A stretch of DNA of 64,000 nucleotides from Actinophytocola oryzae (GCF_004364325.1 NZ_SOCP01000030.1:21799-85798); one strand, 5' to 3'; positions 25,567 to 35,053 are shown, counted from the first letter of the stretch. Made by a program: numbers and translations. Notes: generated by a model not told the origin, from the letters alone.

Positions 25567-26641
25567 CCGCACAAGGGTTCTGCTCGACGGCACGCCCCTG
25601 CTGGGTGCCCGCACGGGAATCGGCCGCTACACGTCCGCGCTCGCCGAGGAACTGGCCTCGATGCCGGACGTGGACATGCGGGCCGTCGCGTTCACGTTGC
25701 GGGGCTGGCGAAAGCTGCGCAAGGTCCTGCCGCACGGCACCCGGTCGCGTGGCATGCCGGTGTCCGCGAGGCTGCTGCGCCAGTGCTGGCTGCGGGCGCC
25801 GTTCCCGCCGATCGAGCTGTTCGCCGGGTTCACGGATGTGGTGCACGGCACCAACTTCGTGCTGCCGCCCGCCGTCCGCGCCGCCGGCGTGCTGACCATC
25901 CACGACCTCGCGTTCCTCGACTCGCCCGGCGACCTACCGCCCTCGGACGAGCAGCTGCCCGCGCTGGTCGCCCGCTCGGCCGAACGCGCGGACATCGTGT
26001 GCACGCCGACCAGGGCGGTCGCCGACACCGTGACCGACCGCCTCGGCGTGCCGGCGGACAAGATCGTCGTGACACCGCTCGGCATCGATCCCGCGTGGTT
26101 CACCGCCCGCCCGCCGAGCGAGACCCTGCGACGCAGGATCGGCCTGCCGCCCAAGCAGTATCTGCTGTTCGTGGGTGCCGCCGGGCCGCGCAAGGCGTTG
26201 GAGTGGCTGCTGAAGGCGCACGAGAACACGCCGGACCTGCCGCCGCTCGTGCTCGCCGGGCCGGGCCACGCGAGCAACGGCGACACCGTGCGGTCGATCG
26301 GCTATCTGTCCGATGTGGACCTGCGCAGCGTGGTGGCCGGTGCGGCAGCACTGGTTCTCCCCTCCAGGGACGAGGGTTTCGGACTGCCGGTGCTGGAGGC
26401 ACTCGCCTGTGACGTGCCGGTGGTGTGCTCGGACCTGCCCGCGCTGCGGGAGGTCGCGGGCGGCCACGCGTCACTCGTGCCGTTCGGGGACGTGGAGGCC
26501 ATGGGCGCGGCGCTGACGAGCGCGCTGGAGGCCAGCCCCGACGCCCCCACGCTGACCGCCCGCCGCACCTACGCGGCAGGCTTCACGTGGCGACGGACGG
26601 CGGAGCTGACCGTGGAGGCCTACCGCCGCGCGATGGCCTAG
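25559..26641 (+). CDS. Glycosyltransferase family 4 (GT-B fold)
   Basis: The 360-aa protein is a GT4 enzyme with LLGARTGIGRYTSALAEEL at the N-terminus, LLFVGAAGPRKALEWLL at the junction, and EGFGLPVLEALACDVPVV with the E-x7-E donor motif. The ATG lies inside the end of the GT2-GT4 gene (8-base overlap), which implies coupled translation and work on the same glycan. It ends 9 bp before the stop of convergent rmlD, with no room for a separate terminator. Confidence 0.87.
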   Translation: MASRTRVLLDGTPLLGARTGIGRYTSALAEELASMPDVDMRAVAFTLRGWRKLRKVLPHGTRSRGMPVSARLLRQCWLRAPFPPIELFAGFTDVVHGTNFVLPPAVRAAGVLTIHDLAFLDSPGDLPPSDEQLPALVARSAERADIVCTPTRAVADTVTDRLGVPADKIVVTPLGIDPAWFTARPPSETLRRRIGLPPKQYLLFVGAAGPRKALEWLLKAHENTPDLPPLVLAGPGHASNGDTVRSIGYLSDVDLRSVVAGAAALVLPSRDEGFGLPVLEALACDVPVVCSDLPALREVAGGHASLVPFGDVEAMGAALTSALEASPDAPTLTARRTYAAGFTWRRTAELTVEAYRRAMA

Positions 26642-26650
26642 CGGCGGGCC

Positions 26651-27553
26651 TCAGGAGGGCGGGAGGCGGAAGTGCTCGCCGTGCTGCGCGAACGCCGCCG
26701 CGAGGGCATCCCGCCACGACCGCATCGGCGGCAGGCCGGCGTCGCGCCACGCGCGGTCCGACAGCACCGAGTAGGCGGGCCTAGGCGCGGGCCGGGGGAA
26801 CTCCTCGGTGGTGCAGGGCAGCACCCTGGCCGGATCCAGCCCCAGCTCCTCGAAGACGGCCTGCGCGAAGCCGAACCACGTGGTCTCGCCGCCGCCCGCG
26901 CAGTGCAGTGTCCGCGACGACGGCCCGTCCCCGGACGCGATCCGCGCGGCCAGCGCCAGCAGACCGTCGGCCAGGTCACCGGTCCACGTCGGGCAGCCGC
27001 GCTGGTCGTCCACGACGGACACCGTGTCCCGCGCGGCGGCCAGTTTGGCCATCGTCTTCACGAAGTTGCCGCCGAACGCGCCGTACACCCAGGCCGTCCG
27101 CACGACCCAGGCACGCGCACCCGACCCCAACACGGCGTCCTCGCCTGCCGCTTTCGTTGCCCCGTAGGCGGTTCGCGGCCGCACCGGATCGTCGGTCTCG
27201 TAGGGACGGGCGGCGTCGCCCGCGAACACGTAGTCCGTGGACACGTGCACGAACGGCACGTTCGCCGTCGCGCAGGCGGCGGCCAGCAGCCGGGGCCCGT
27301 CCGCGTTGATCGCGAACGCCTTCGCCGGGTCGGTCTCGGCAGCGTCGACGGCGTTGTAGGCCGCCGCGTTGATCACCACGGGTTTGCGCCCGTCGGTGGC
27401 GGCCGACTCCGCGAGGGCCTTCACGGCCTCGATCACCGCACCGGCGTTCGTCACGTCGAGTTCGGCCGAGCCGGGGGCGCGTACCACCTCGGCGCGGGCC
27501 GCCAGCTCACGTCCGAGCTGGCCGTGCCCGCCCGGCACCAGGATTGACAGCAT
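26651..27553 (-). CDS. rmlD: dTDP-4-dehydrorhamnose reductase
   Basis: The 300-aa extended SDR protein has the Rossmann motif VPGGHGQLGREL at the N-terminus, the catalytic STDYVF and Y-x3-K in YGATKAAGE. It is the last step of dTDP-L-rhamnose synthesis: NADPH reduction of dTDP-6-deoxy-L-lyxo-4-hexulose. The ATG at 27553 overlaps the rmlB stop (ATGA), so rmlB and rmlD are coupled. The glycine motif reads G-x-x-G-x-x-G with P in place of the first small residue, as in other actinobacterial RmlD proteins. Confidence 0.94.
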   Translation of the reverse strand: MLSILVPGGHGQLGRELAARAEVVRAPGSAELDVTNAGAVIEAVKALAESAATDGRKPVVINAAAYNAVDAAETDPAKAFAINADGPRLLAAACATANVPFVHVSTDYVFAGDAARPYETDDPVRPRTAYGATKAAGEDAVLGSGARAWVVRTAWVYGAFGGNFVKTMAKLAAARDTVSVVDDQRGCPTWTGDLADGLLALAARIASGDGPSSRTLHCAGGGETTWFGFAQAVFEELGLDPARVLPCTTEEFPRPAPRPAYSVLSDRAWRDAGLPPMRSWRDALAAAFAQHGEHFRLPPS

Positions 27554-28539
27554 CAGCCCAGCTTCGCGCGGTCCTTGAGGGGCTCCCACCACGACCGGTT
27601 CGACCGGAACCACTCGATGGTGCTGGCCAGGCCCTCGTCGAAGGTCATCAGCGGCCGGTAGCCGAGCTCGTTGGTGATCTTGGTGATGTCGACGGAGTAA
27701 CGGCGGTCGTGGGCCTTGCGGTCCTCGACGCGCTCCACCATCTCGTCGCCGACGCCGAACGCGGCGAGCAGGCGTTCGGTCAGCTCGAGGTTGGTCAGCT
27801 CGGTGCCGCCGCCGATGTTGTAGATCTCACCGGGCCTGCCGGACTCCGCGACGAGCTGGATGCCCCAGCAGTGGTCGTCGACGTGCAGCCAGTCGCGCAC
27901 GTTCAGGCCGTCGCCGTAGAGCGGGACCTTCTTGCCGTCCATCAGGTTCGTCACGAACAGTGGTATGACCTTCTCGGGGAACTGGTACGGGCCGTAGTTG
28001 TTCGAGCAGCGCGTGATGCACACCGGCAGGCCGTGCGTGCGGTGGAACGACCGCGCCAGCAGGTCCGAGGACGCCTTCGACGCCGAGTACGGCGAGTTCG
28101 GCTCCAGCGGGTGGGTCTCGGGCCACGAGCCGGACTCGATCGAGCCGTACACCTCGTCGGTCGAGACGTGCACGAACTTCGAGACACCCGCGTCGACCGC
28201 ACCCTGCAGCAGGGTCTGCGTGCCGAGCACGTTCGTCACCACGAAGTCGGCCGCGCCGAGGATCGAGCGGTCCACGTGCGACTCGGCCGCGAAGTGCACG
28301 ACCAGGTCCACCCCGGCCATGACCTGCGAGACGACGGCCGGGTCGCAGATGTCACCGCGCACGAAGCGCAGCCGCGGGTCGTCCCGCACCGGCGCGAGGT
28401 TGGCCTCGTTGCCCGCGTAGGTCAGCTTGTCGAGCACCACGACCTCGGCCTCGGCAAGCGACGCGTAGGCCCCACCGAGTGCCTTGCGTACGTAGTGCGA
28501 TCCGATGAACCCGGCACCGCCGGTGACGAGCACGCGCAT
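27553..28539 (-). CDS. rmlB: dTDP-glucose 4,6-dehydratase
   Basis: The 328-aa SDR protein starts MRVLVTGGAGFIGSHYVRKA (G-x-x-G-x-x-G NAD site). It has VSTDEVYGS with the T-D-E active-site triad and Y-x3-K in YSASKASSD. It converts dTDP-glucose to dTDP-4-keto-6-deoxyglucose, the second step to dTDP-L-rhamnose. First gene of the rmlBD operon, divergent from the LCP gene at 28675. In M. tuberculosis rmlB lies elsewhere, so its presence next to rmlD differs from the mycobacterial order. Confidence 0.95.
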   Translation of the reverse strand: MRVLVTGGAGFIGSHYVRKALGGAYASLAEAEVVVLDKLTYAGNEANLAPVRDDPRLRFVRGDICDPAVVSQVMAGVDLVVHFAAESHVDRSILGAADFVVTNVLGTQTLLQGAVDAGVSKFVHVSTDEVYGSIESGSWPETHPLEPNSPYSASKASSDLLARSFHRTHGLPVCITRCSNNYGPYQFPEKVIPLFVTNLMDGKKVPLYGDGLNVRDWLHVDDHCWGIQLVAESGRPGEIYNIGGGTELTNLELTERLLAAFGVGDEMVERVEDRKAHDRRYSVDITKITNELGYRPLMTFDEGLASTIEWFRSNRSWWEPLKDRAKLG

Positions 28540-28674
28540 CTAGCTCCCAATCCTCACCGGGAGTAAACCCCGGACGGCCACTATTGCGTCCTACTTGATA
28601 ACAACACCCCGGGCGCCGAGGTCGCGCCGGTATCCTACTGGCAGGGATCTGCCCGGGGGTGGGGAGGAGCGTAC

Positions 28675-30204
28675 GTGGCTGGACGTGCGCAGGGTTGGCG
28701 AAAGACCGGTTCCGTGACGGGCCGGTCACTCATCGCTGTCATCTCTGCGGCTGTACTGGGCACCATGGGTTACGGATGGTGGGCGGTCGGTGACGTCGAC
28801 AAGGGTACCGTGACCACCGACGTGATCGCCCAGGAAGTTCAGGACCAGCGCATACCGCTTGACGGAGCCGTCGACATGCTGCTCGTCGGCATGGACAGCC
28901 GGACCGACGCGTACGGCAACCCGTTGCCCCGCGAGGTCCTCGACATGTTGCACGCCGGGATCAGTGACGGCGAGCGCAACACCGACACGATCATCCTCGT
29001 GCACATCCCGGTGGACGGCACCCGCGCGATCGCGATCTCCTTCCCGCGCGACTCGTGGGTCCAGCTCGCGGGCGGCTTCGGCAAGCACCGGATCAACTCG
29101 GCGTTCGCGTACGCGTACAACAACGCCCGCGAGGAGCTCGCGAACGCGCCGGACGAGCGGACCCGCGACGAGCAGGCCAAGGTCATCGGCCGCAAGAACC
29201 TGATCGCGACCGTGCAGGACCTGGTGGGCTCCTCGGTCACGATCGACCGCTACGCGGAGGTGAACCTCCTCTCGTTCTACGAGGTCACCAACGCCATCGG
29301 CGGGGTCGACGTGTGCCTGAACGCGCCGACGCAGGACGACCTGTCCGGCGCGAACTTCCCGGCGGGCGAACAGACCGTGACCGGCGCGCAGGCGCTCGCG
29401 TTCGTGCGCCAGCGCCACGGTTTACCCAACGGCGACCTGGACAGGATCGTGCGCCAGCAGGTGTTCCTCGGCGCGATGGCGAACAAGGTGCTGTCCGCGG
29501 ACATGCTGACCAGTCCGACGAAGGTGCGGCAGCTGGTCGGTGCCGTCCAGCGGTCGGTGATCCTGTCCAACGGCTGGTCGCTGTCCACGTTCGCGTCGCA
29601 GATGTCCGGGCTGACCGCGGACGGTATCGACTTCTACACGATCCCCACGCTCGGCGACGCGAAGATCGGCGGCGCGGACGTGCTGAGGATCGACCCGCAG
29701 CAGGTCGCGGCGTACGTCTCGTCGCTGACCACCGACGAGACCACCTCGCCGTCCTCGGGCAGCGCGACGACCACCACCACACCGCCGCCCACGCCGGGAG
29801 GCGACGTGGCGCGCCCGGCGCTGGGCACGATCACGGTGGACGTGCGCAACGGCTCGCACACCAGGGGTCTCGCGGGAACCGTGCGGCAGACGGTGATCGA
29901 CAAGGGCTTCATCGGCGGTGACGTCGGCGACGCGCCGGTGCGGACGTCCTCGGTGATCCAGTACGGGACCGGGGCACGCAACATCGCCGAGTACCTGGCA
30001 GGCGAGCTTGGCGGGAAGTTCACGTTCGAGGAGGACGCCTCGCTGTCGGCCGACCAGCTGACGGTCGTGCTCGGCACCGACCACGACGACGCGGTCACCG
30101 ACGGGGTGCGTGTCCAGCCGTCGTCGCCTGCCGGGCCGACGTCCGGCTCGGCGCCGAAGCCGACTCCGCAGATCAACGCGGACGGGTTGAACTGTGTGAA
30201 CTGA
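28675..30204 (+). CDS. LytR-CpsA-Psr (LCP) family ligase with LytR_C domain
   Basis: The 509-aa membrane protein has a short basic cytoplasmic end and one transmembrane helix (about 20-40). The extracytoplasmic LCP domain (60-300) shows LLVGMDSRTD, ISFPRDSWV, HRINSAFAYA and FVRQRHGLPNGDLDRI with the conserved Arg and Asp residues that hold the polyprenyl pyrophosphate. A Thr/Pro linker (about 360-380) leads to a LytR_C domain. LCP enzymes attach arabinogalactan to peptidoglycan, and this is the positional equivalent of Rv3267 (Lcp1). The GTG at 28675 follows a GGGGAGGAG site. The chain ends in Asn-Cys-Val-Asn. Confidence 0.92.
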   Translation: MAGRAQGWRKTGSVTGRSLIAVISAAVLGTMGYGWWAVGDVDKGTVTTDVIAQEVQDQRIPLDGAVDMLLVGMDSRTDAYGNPLPREVLDMLHAGISDGERNTDTIILVHIPVDGTRAIAISFPRDSWVQLAGGFGKHRINSAFAYAYNNAREELANAPDERTRDEQAKVIGRKNLIATVQDLVGSSVTIDRYAEVNLLSFYEVTNAIGGVDVCLNAPTQDDLSGANFPAGEQTVTGAQALAFVRQRHGLPNGDLDRIVRQQVFLGAMANKVLSADMLTSPTKVRQLVGAVQRSVILSNGWSLSTFASQMSGLTADGIDFYTIPTLGDAKIGGADVLRIDPQQVAAYVSSLTTDETTSPSSGSATTTTTPPPTPGGDVARPALGTITVDVRNGSHTRGLAGTVRQTVIDKGFIGGDVGDAPVRTSSVIQYGTGARNIAEYLAGELGGKFTFEEDASLSADQLTVVLGTDHDDAVTDGVRVQPSSPAGPTSGSAPKPTPQINADGLNCVN

Positions 30205-30301
30205 CGGACCTCCTCCATGCGGGTTGATCAGGGCAGATCGGACCGGTTTCTTCGGTACGAGCGGTTAGCCTCTGACCGAGGCCGGCAGGGGGAGGTGACC
30301 A

Positions 30302-31669
30302 ATGGCCGATGGTCAGTCCGTGAACGAGGGCGCGGACGATCCGACGACGTACGCGACCGCGGTGGGAGCGGTGGAACCGCTCGAGGACGAGCCGGTCGCG
30401 CCTGTGGAGCAGCACGTCCGCAGGCGGCGACGCGGCTGGCTGGTAACCGGCCGCGTGTTCCTCGGCCTGGTCTCGGCCGTGGCGCTGGCGGCGATGACGT
30501 TGGTGTACCTGCGGGTCGACGAGCTGGACCAGAGCAAGAACACGACCGATGCCGTGGCGCAGGCGCAGGCAGGCCCACACGCCCCGGTCGTGCAGGACGA
30601 GGGCGACGGCGCGAACGACATCCTGATCGTCGGCAACGACAGCCGAACGGACATGCAGGGCAGGCCGCTGTCGGCGAAGGTGCTGCGCGAGTTACGCACC
30701 GAGGCGACGGAGACGACGAACACCGACACGCTGATCCTGTTACGCATCCCGGAGAACGGCGGCCGGACGTCGGCGGTCTCCATCCCCCGCGACACGTCCG
30801 TGCGGGTCGAGGAGCGCGATCGCGACGAGAAGATCAACGGTGTCTTCGGCATCACGAAGGCGCTGGCGATGGAACGCATGGTCAACGGTGGCGAGAAGGA
30901 CCGCGCCAAGATCAACCGCGAGTCGGACGACGAGGGCCGCACGTCGCTGATCCAGGCGGTGCAGGGCCTGACGGGTGTGCGGGTGGACCACTACGTCGAG
31001 GTGAGCCTGTACGGGTTCTACCTGTTGACGCAGGCCATCGACGGCGTGGACGTGTGCCTGAACCACTCGACGAGCGACCCGGACTCCGGCGCGTCGTTCC
31101 GCCGCGGCCCGCAGACGGTGCGAGGCGGCGACGCGGTGTCGTTCGTGCGGCAGCGCAAGAACCTGCCGAGAGGCGATCTGGACAGGATCGTGCGACAGCA
31201 GGTGTTCCTGTCGTCGGCGATGCAGAAAGTGCTGTCGGGTGACCTGCTGACGAACAACACGAAGCTGAACGCGTTGGAGGAGGCCGTCTCCAAGACGATG
31301 ATCATGGACGGCGGCCTGCACTTCCTGGACCTCGTGGGTCTGGCCCAGACGATGTCGTCGGGCAGCGTCCAGTTCGTGACGATCCCGGTCGAGGCCGTGG
31401 GGGCGCGAAACGACCGTCAGCAGAGCATCATCGTGGTGGACCAGGGAAAGGTGCACGCGTTCGTGGAGAGTCTGCTGGCGCCGGCGGGCCAACAGCAGCC
31501 CTCCGGCATGCCGGCAGGCCACAGCGACGGCACGGCAGACGACGGCACGGCACCGGTGGGCTACGCCGGCACGTCACCGGGGGTTCACGGCGGCACCGCT
31601 CCGGCAGGCTACGGCGGCACCGCGCCAGCGGGTTACGTCGCCCAACCGACGGTTCCGTGCGTGGACTAG
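30302..31669 (+). CDS. LytR-CpsA-Psr (LCP) family ligase, second copy
   Basis: The 455-aa paralogue of the preceding gene has a 40-residue acidic then basic N-terminus (RRRRRGWL), one membrane helix (about 48-70) and an LCP domain with ILIVGNDSRTD, VSIPRDTSVRV and FVRQRKNLPRGDLDRI. It lacks a LytR_C domain. Instead it ends with imperfect repeats of G-T-A-P-x-G-Y (about residues 415-448) and a terminal Pro-Cys-Val-Asp. GGGGGAGG lies just upstream of the ATG. Same role class as its neighbour, perhaps for another wall polymer. The 97-bp gap suggests one transcript with the first LCP gene. Confidence 0.92.
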   Translation: MADGQSVNEGADDPTTYATAVGAVEPLEDEPVAPVEQHVRRRRRGWLVTGRVFLGLVSAVALAAMTLVYLRVDELDQSKNTTDAVAQAQAGPHAPVVQDEGDGANDILIVGNDSRTDMQGRPLSAKVLRELRTEATETTNTDTLILLRIPENGGRTSAVSIPRDTSVRVEERDRDEKINGVFGITKALAMERMVNGGEKDRAKINRESDDEGRTSLIQAVQGLTGVRVDHYVEVSLYGFYLLTQAIDGVDVCLNHSTSDPDSGASFRRGPQTVRGGDAVSFVRQRKNLPRGDLDRIVRQQVFLSSAMQKVLSGDLLTNNTKLNALEEAVSKTMIMDGGLHFLDLVGLAQTMSSGSVQFVTIPVEAVGARNDRQQSIIVVDQGKVHAFVESLLAPAGQQQPSGMPAGHSDGTADDGTAPVGYAGTSPGVHGGTAPAGYGGTAPAGYVAQPTVPCVD

Positions 31670-31678
31670 CCTCCGTCC

Positions 31679-32362
31679 GTGAGCCTCACGGAGAAGCTGC
31701 TGCAGGGCGCGCCTGCCCAGCCCCTGATCACCCACTACGACGACGACGCGGACACCCGGGTCGAGCTGTCGGTGGCGACAATGCGCAACTGGGCGGCGAA
31801 GACCGCGAACTGGCTGGTGCAGGAGCTGGACGTGTCGCCGGGTGACCGAGTGGCGGTTCTGCTGCCCGCACACTGGCAGACGGCGGCCGTGCTACTCGGG
31901 GCGTGGTGGGCCGGCGCGGAGGTGGTGACCGCGGGCGAGTCGTCGGTGGCCTTCGTGCCGCCGGGAGCGCCGGTGGACAACGCGGCGGTGAAGGCGATCG
32001 CGTCACTGGACCCGATGGGCCGGGACCTGGGCGACGAGATCCCGGACGGCTACGTCGACTACCTGGCCGAGTCCCGCCTGTGCGGCGATGACTACTTCGG
32101 CAGCCCGGTCCCGGCCGACACCCTGTGCCTGATGGGCTTCACGGTGGACGAAATCCTGTCGAAGGCGGCGGAACGGGCGGAGGACCTCGGCCTGACGGCG
32201 TCGTCCCGCGTGTTGTCCACATTGGACTGGCCGGCAAACCTCATGGACGGCTTCGTGACAGTGCTGGCAGCGGGCGCGAGCCTGGTCCAGGTCTCGAACG
32301 CCGACCCGGCAAAGCTGGACAAGCACGAGGAAACCGAACGCACGACGACGGTTCTGACGTAG
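31679..32362 (+). CDS. TIGR03089 family protein (AMP-binding-enzyme N-terminal remnant)
   Basis: The 227-aa protein resembles only the first part of adenylate-forming enzymes: a strand-rich start, VSPGDRVAVLLPAHWQTAAVLLGAWWAGAEVV, then VLSTLDWPANLMDGFVTVLAAGASLVQV. The catalytic P-loop (S/T-x-x-S/T-G-x-P-K) and the C-terminal lid are absent, so adenylation is unlikely. It matches by position and length Rv3268, the conserved TIGR03089 protein next to LCP genes in actinobacteria, whose function is unknown. The GTG at 31679 lies 9 bp after the LCP stop, so it is cotranscribed with it. It is the last conserved gene before the low-GC island. Confidence 0.85.
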   Translation: MSLTEKLLQGAPAQPLITHYDDDADTRVELSVATMRNWAAKTANWLVQELDVSPGDRVAVLLPAHWQTAAVLLGAWWAGAEVVTAGESSVAFVPPGAPVDNAAVKAIASLDPMGRDLGDEIPDGYVDYLAESRLCGDDYFGSPVPADTLCLMGFTVDEILSKAAERAEDLGLTASSRVLSTLDWPANLMDGFVTVLAAGASLVQVSNADPAKLDKHEETERTTTVLT

Positions 32363-32641
32363 GACCAGACAGGCCACGCCGCTCTCGCAGGGACCAGGGC
32401 CAGGCGGACCGAGGGGCTCACTCCGCCCCTGGAGTCCCCCCGGACCGCACCCTCTGACACCTGACTGCACAGCCGAGCATTCGATGTCAGTGAATGGGCA
32501 GTTGTGTGACATCGATGATCCCGACGTTGCTCATGACAGACATGGTGAACCCGATGAGTTCCCACAATGGGTGGATGACACACAACGCGCCAATAGCAGA
32601 CAACTGCCAAATGTTGGACATGTTGCGCTGGGCTGTCACCC
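32363..32641. other. Intergenic junction into the lower-GC island
   Basis: GC content drops in this 279-bp stretch, from about position 32460. No conserved gene is recognised. A short minus-strand frame (32487-32618) could encode a 43-residue hydrophobic peptide (MSNIWQLSAIGALCVIHPL...), with no clear ribosome binding site; it may be chance or a gene remnant. The Fic start lies directly at the right edge. Confidence 0.4.
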
Positions 32642-33850
32642 GTGGATCTCGACGCCTCCAGTGAGCACGCCCCGGGCAGCCTTCTCCCCATCTACGGTAC
32701 GGACCCCCGCCACGGCGAATGGTCACACAAGGCTTTCATGCCAGATCCGTTGCCGACCAGGTCGCCAGAACTAAACGGGGCCACCTACCGCGCGGTGGCG
32801 GATGCTCGCGCCGCCCTCGCGGCACTTGACAGCACTGCGCGACGATTGCCCAATCCTCGTCTGTTCCGCACGCCTTCACTTCGAACTGAGGCGCAAAGTA
32901 CTTCGGCACTGGAAGGTACGTACGCACCTCTTGCGGAGGTACTTACCGCCGACGAAGAACGGCCACAAAGCACGGACATGCGCGAAATTCTCAACTACGT
33001 CATCATGGCCGAGAACGCGTTCAACTGGATCGAAAGCGGCCGTCCCCTGACTGTGAGCCTGCTAGAAGAGCTCCAAGGCGCACTCGTCCGCGGAACAAAA
33101 CACGAGGGTCCGTCGTCGGGAAAAATCCGTGATCATCAGGTTGCGGTAGGAAGGCGTGAAGGCGCGCGTCCCGGTGATCTGTCCGTACAGGCGGCACGCT
33201 TCGTTCCCCCACCGCCCGGCCTGGAACTGCAAGCGAGCCTTCGCGACCTGCTCGACTGGATGGCCGACAAGTCCATAGGTCGCGAGATCGACCCCGTCGT
33301 GTCCGCCGCACTGTCCCACTATCAGTTCGAGACCTTGCACCCGTTCCACGACGGGAATGGCAGAATCGGTCGGATGCTGATTGTGGCCAGCCTCTATGAA
33401 CAAGGAGTCCTACTTGAGCCAACCCTGACCGTTTCGCCATGGTTCGAGGCACGACGCACCGAGTACTACGATTATCTGTTCGCAGTCAGCGCAACTGCGG
33501 ACTGGAATACTTATGTGCAATTTTTTGCACACGGCCTGGAGGCTTCGGCACAGCGAACCCACGATCGCATGATTACACTGGTCGATATACGCGCAGAAAT
33601 GAAGGAAAACGTTCGAGAGTCGTCACTCAGGGCGGACACGGCACATGCGTTGATCGATTTTGCCATTTCCAACATATCATTCACCGTACGAGCGGTCGAG
33701 AAAGAACTTCAAATATCCTACGGTCGCGCCAATGGCCTCGTGGGTCAGCTTGTGCAACTAGGAGTACTCGCCCCCCTGTACCCCGGATCTGGTGGTGCAC
33801 GCAGATTCTACGCGCCGCAGGCCTACAACGTCCTCCTAGACGAGACCTGA
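32642..33850 (+). CDS. Fic-domain AMPylase with N-terminal inhibitory helix (class II)
   Basis: The 402-aa protein contains the Fic motif HPFHDGNGRIGR (about residues 239-250), complete with the catalytic His and anion-binding GNGR. Before it, TSALEG fits the inhibitory (S/T)xxxE(G/N) helix, here on the N-terminal side, so activity should be auto-inhibited. The first 110 residues match the Fic_N region, and the last 90 look like a winged-helix (VEKELQISYGRANGLVGQLVQLGVL). Fic enzymes transfer AMP or other NMPs onto protein Ser, Thr or Tyr. The GTG start at 32642 is uncertain; ATG at residue 33 would also keep all domains. Base composition is clearly lower in GC than the backbone, suggesting transfer. 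Confidence 0.9.
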   Translation: MDLDASSEHAPGSLLPIYGTDPRHGEWSHKAFMPDPLPTRSPELNGATYRAVADARAALAALDSTARRLPNPRLFRTPSLRTEAQSTSALEGTYAPLAEVLTADEERPQSTDMREILNYVIMAENAFNWIESGRPLTVSLLEELQGALVRGTKHEGPSSGKIRDHQVAVGRREGARPGDLSVQAARFVPPPPGLELQASLRDLLDWMADKSIGREIDPVVSAALSHYQFETLHPFHDGNGRIGRMLIVASLYEQGVLLEPTLTVSPWFEARRTEYYDYLFAVSATADWNTYVQFFAHGLEASAQRTHDRMITLVDIRAEMKENVRESSLRADTAHALIDFAISNISFTVRAVEKELQISYGRANGLVGQLVQLGVLAPLYPGSGGARRFYAPQAYNVLLDET

Positions 33851-34059
33851 GGACGGGACCGTCGAGGTCCCAGCGTCGGCGAGCGTCGAACCCCTTCCGC
33901 GACACAGAGCACCTGTCGACCGCCCAACAAGCGAACACAGCGTGACGCACAGCTGTCATGTGCTGTATCACTCCAGGCAACACACGCGTGGCATCTGGTT
34001 TCTGATGCCACGACAAGAGCCCCCAACCGCTGACAGCACAACGGAGCAGCGAGGCTTTA

Positions 34060-34111
34060 CTACCCCCTGGAGCAGGGCCCTTGCCATGACCATGCGCTGG
34101 ATCTGGGTGAT
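34060..34111 (-). pseudogene. Decayed duplicate of the 3' end of fadE25 (candidate attachment-site relic)
   Basis: Read on the minus strand this encodes ITQIQRMVMARALLQG, against ITQIYEGTNQIQRMVMARALLRG at the end of the intact acyl-CoA dehydrogenase gene (37934-39079). The nucleotide match to 37934-38005 is about 85-90% over the shared part. One internal deletion runs between two copies of GATCTGG in the intact gene. Displaced gene 3' ends like this are left when an integrative element recombines into a gene end and supplies a replacement. It lies 3.9 kb from the intact end with a broken recombinase gene between them. Confidence 0.7.
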
Positions 34112-34995
34112 TTCATCCTGACCAGACACGACCTCGGCAACTTCCGTCGAAAACGGCCTCCGACCTGCTGCGATAGCTCTCAACACTTCTCGTCGAATCT
34201 CGCCTCTACCCGACGCGTGAGGGCCTGGAGACGGCCTAAGTCCCGTCGGGTCTTCGGTTGTTTCGCCTCGTCGCTCGACCTCCCCGTGAGCGCGGGGTGA
34301 CCCTTTCAGACGCGCCCTACTCGTCACCGTTCCCCTCGTCCCGGCTGCGGTTAGCGCCGGGTCGTCGGCGTCAAGGGTCGGGCGAAGCTCGATCGCGCCA
34401 GCGACGCGACGGAGGAGCGCCCTTGATGCCGGCGGGCCGGTGTTAAACGATCGCCGGACGTATGAGAGGGCGACCAACTGGAGGTGCCGCTGCCCAGGCT
34501 GGTCCATGGGTCAGGCGCGATGAGGTCGTTGGCCGGTTGGCGGCCGTGGGCGGAGTGGCAGGCCGTCCGTCCGGCGGGGCGGAGCGCCGCCCTTGATCCC
34601 ATAGAGTCAAATTCGGCAACATGCTATGCAGACAACCTGAACCCGATGTCGTGTCCCGGTAGATGCTTGACGCTGTTGTCCCATCTGCTGCTTGACAGTG
34701 GCCGTGACTGACATCGTTGTCACGTGATCTGTCAACCTACAGTTTCATGATCAGGTTCGCGGCCGCCTTCGGTCGGCCTGTCACTACTGCCTGCCATCCT
34801 TGTAGTTCGCAATCGCAAACTTCTAACGTGGACCACTCGCTGCGGCCACTTGACCCTCGTTCTTTGGTGCAAACCGAGGGCACTTCGCACTCCCCAGATG
34901 GCAGGCTGTGCCCCCTCCAGTACTCTGAGCACCCGAAGGCAGGTGTTCAACTTTGACATCTAGGCGCCATCTGGCTATTATGATGGTTAACATGG

Positions 34996-35027
34996 CCAGC
35001 CCCTCTGCCGCAACCGGCACGGGCTGG
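34996..35027 (+). ncRNA. Hairpin RNA candidate upstream of the Abi_2-type gene
   Basis: A two-part hairpin has stem CCAGCCC/GGGCTGG (34996-35002 with 35021-35027), an inner stem TGCCG/CGGCA (35006-35010 with 35015-35019) and a CAAC loop, followed by TTTT. It ends 26 bases before the ATG at 35054. Abi_2/AbiF-type genes are known to be preceded by a conserved structured RNA (abiF RNA motif). Position fits; the sequence match could not be tested, and a simple attenuator or terminator is the alternative. Confidence 0.45.
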
Positions 35028-35053
35028 TTTTCCGTTGTAGGGTTTATCTGCCA

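Larger units (their letters stand above)
33851..35053. other. 1.2-kb stretch without an intact gene, holding a fadE25 fragment and an RNA candidate
   Basis: No open frame here looks like a real gene. The stretch holds a decayed copy of the fadE25 3' end (34060-34111). Its flank, read on the minus strand, gives REVLRAIAAGRRPFSTEVAEVV, possibly debris of another gene. Next to the Abi_2-type gene is a hairpin RNA candidate (34996-35027). Composition changes sharply: GC-rich at 34250-34600, then AT-richer from 34600 on. I see no tRNA or insertion-sequence ends. Confidence 0.5.

Noticed and set aside
33968..34507. 179-codon minus-strand frame as a new gene
   Set aside because: Its recognisable part is the fadE25 end (M-V-M-A-R-A-L-L) in a decayed copy; the rest has no family pattern.
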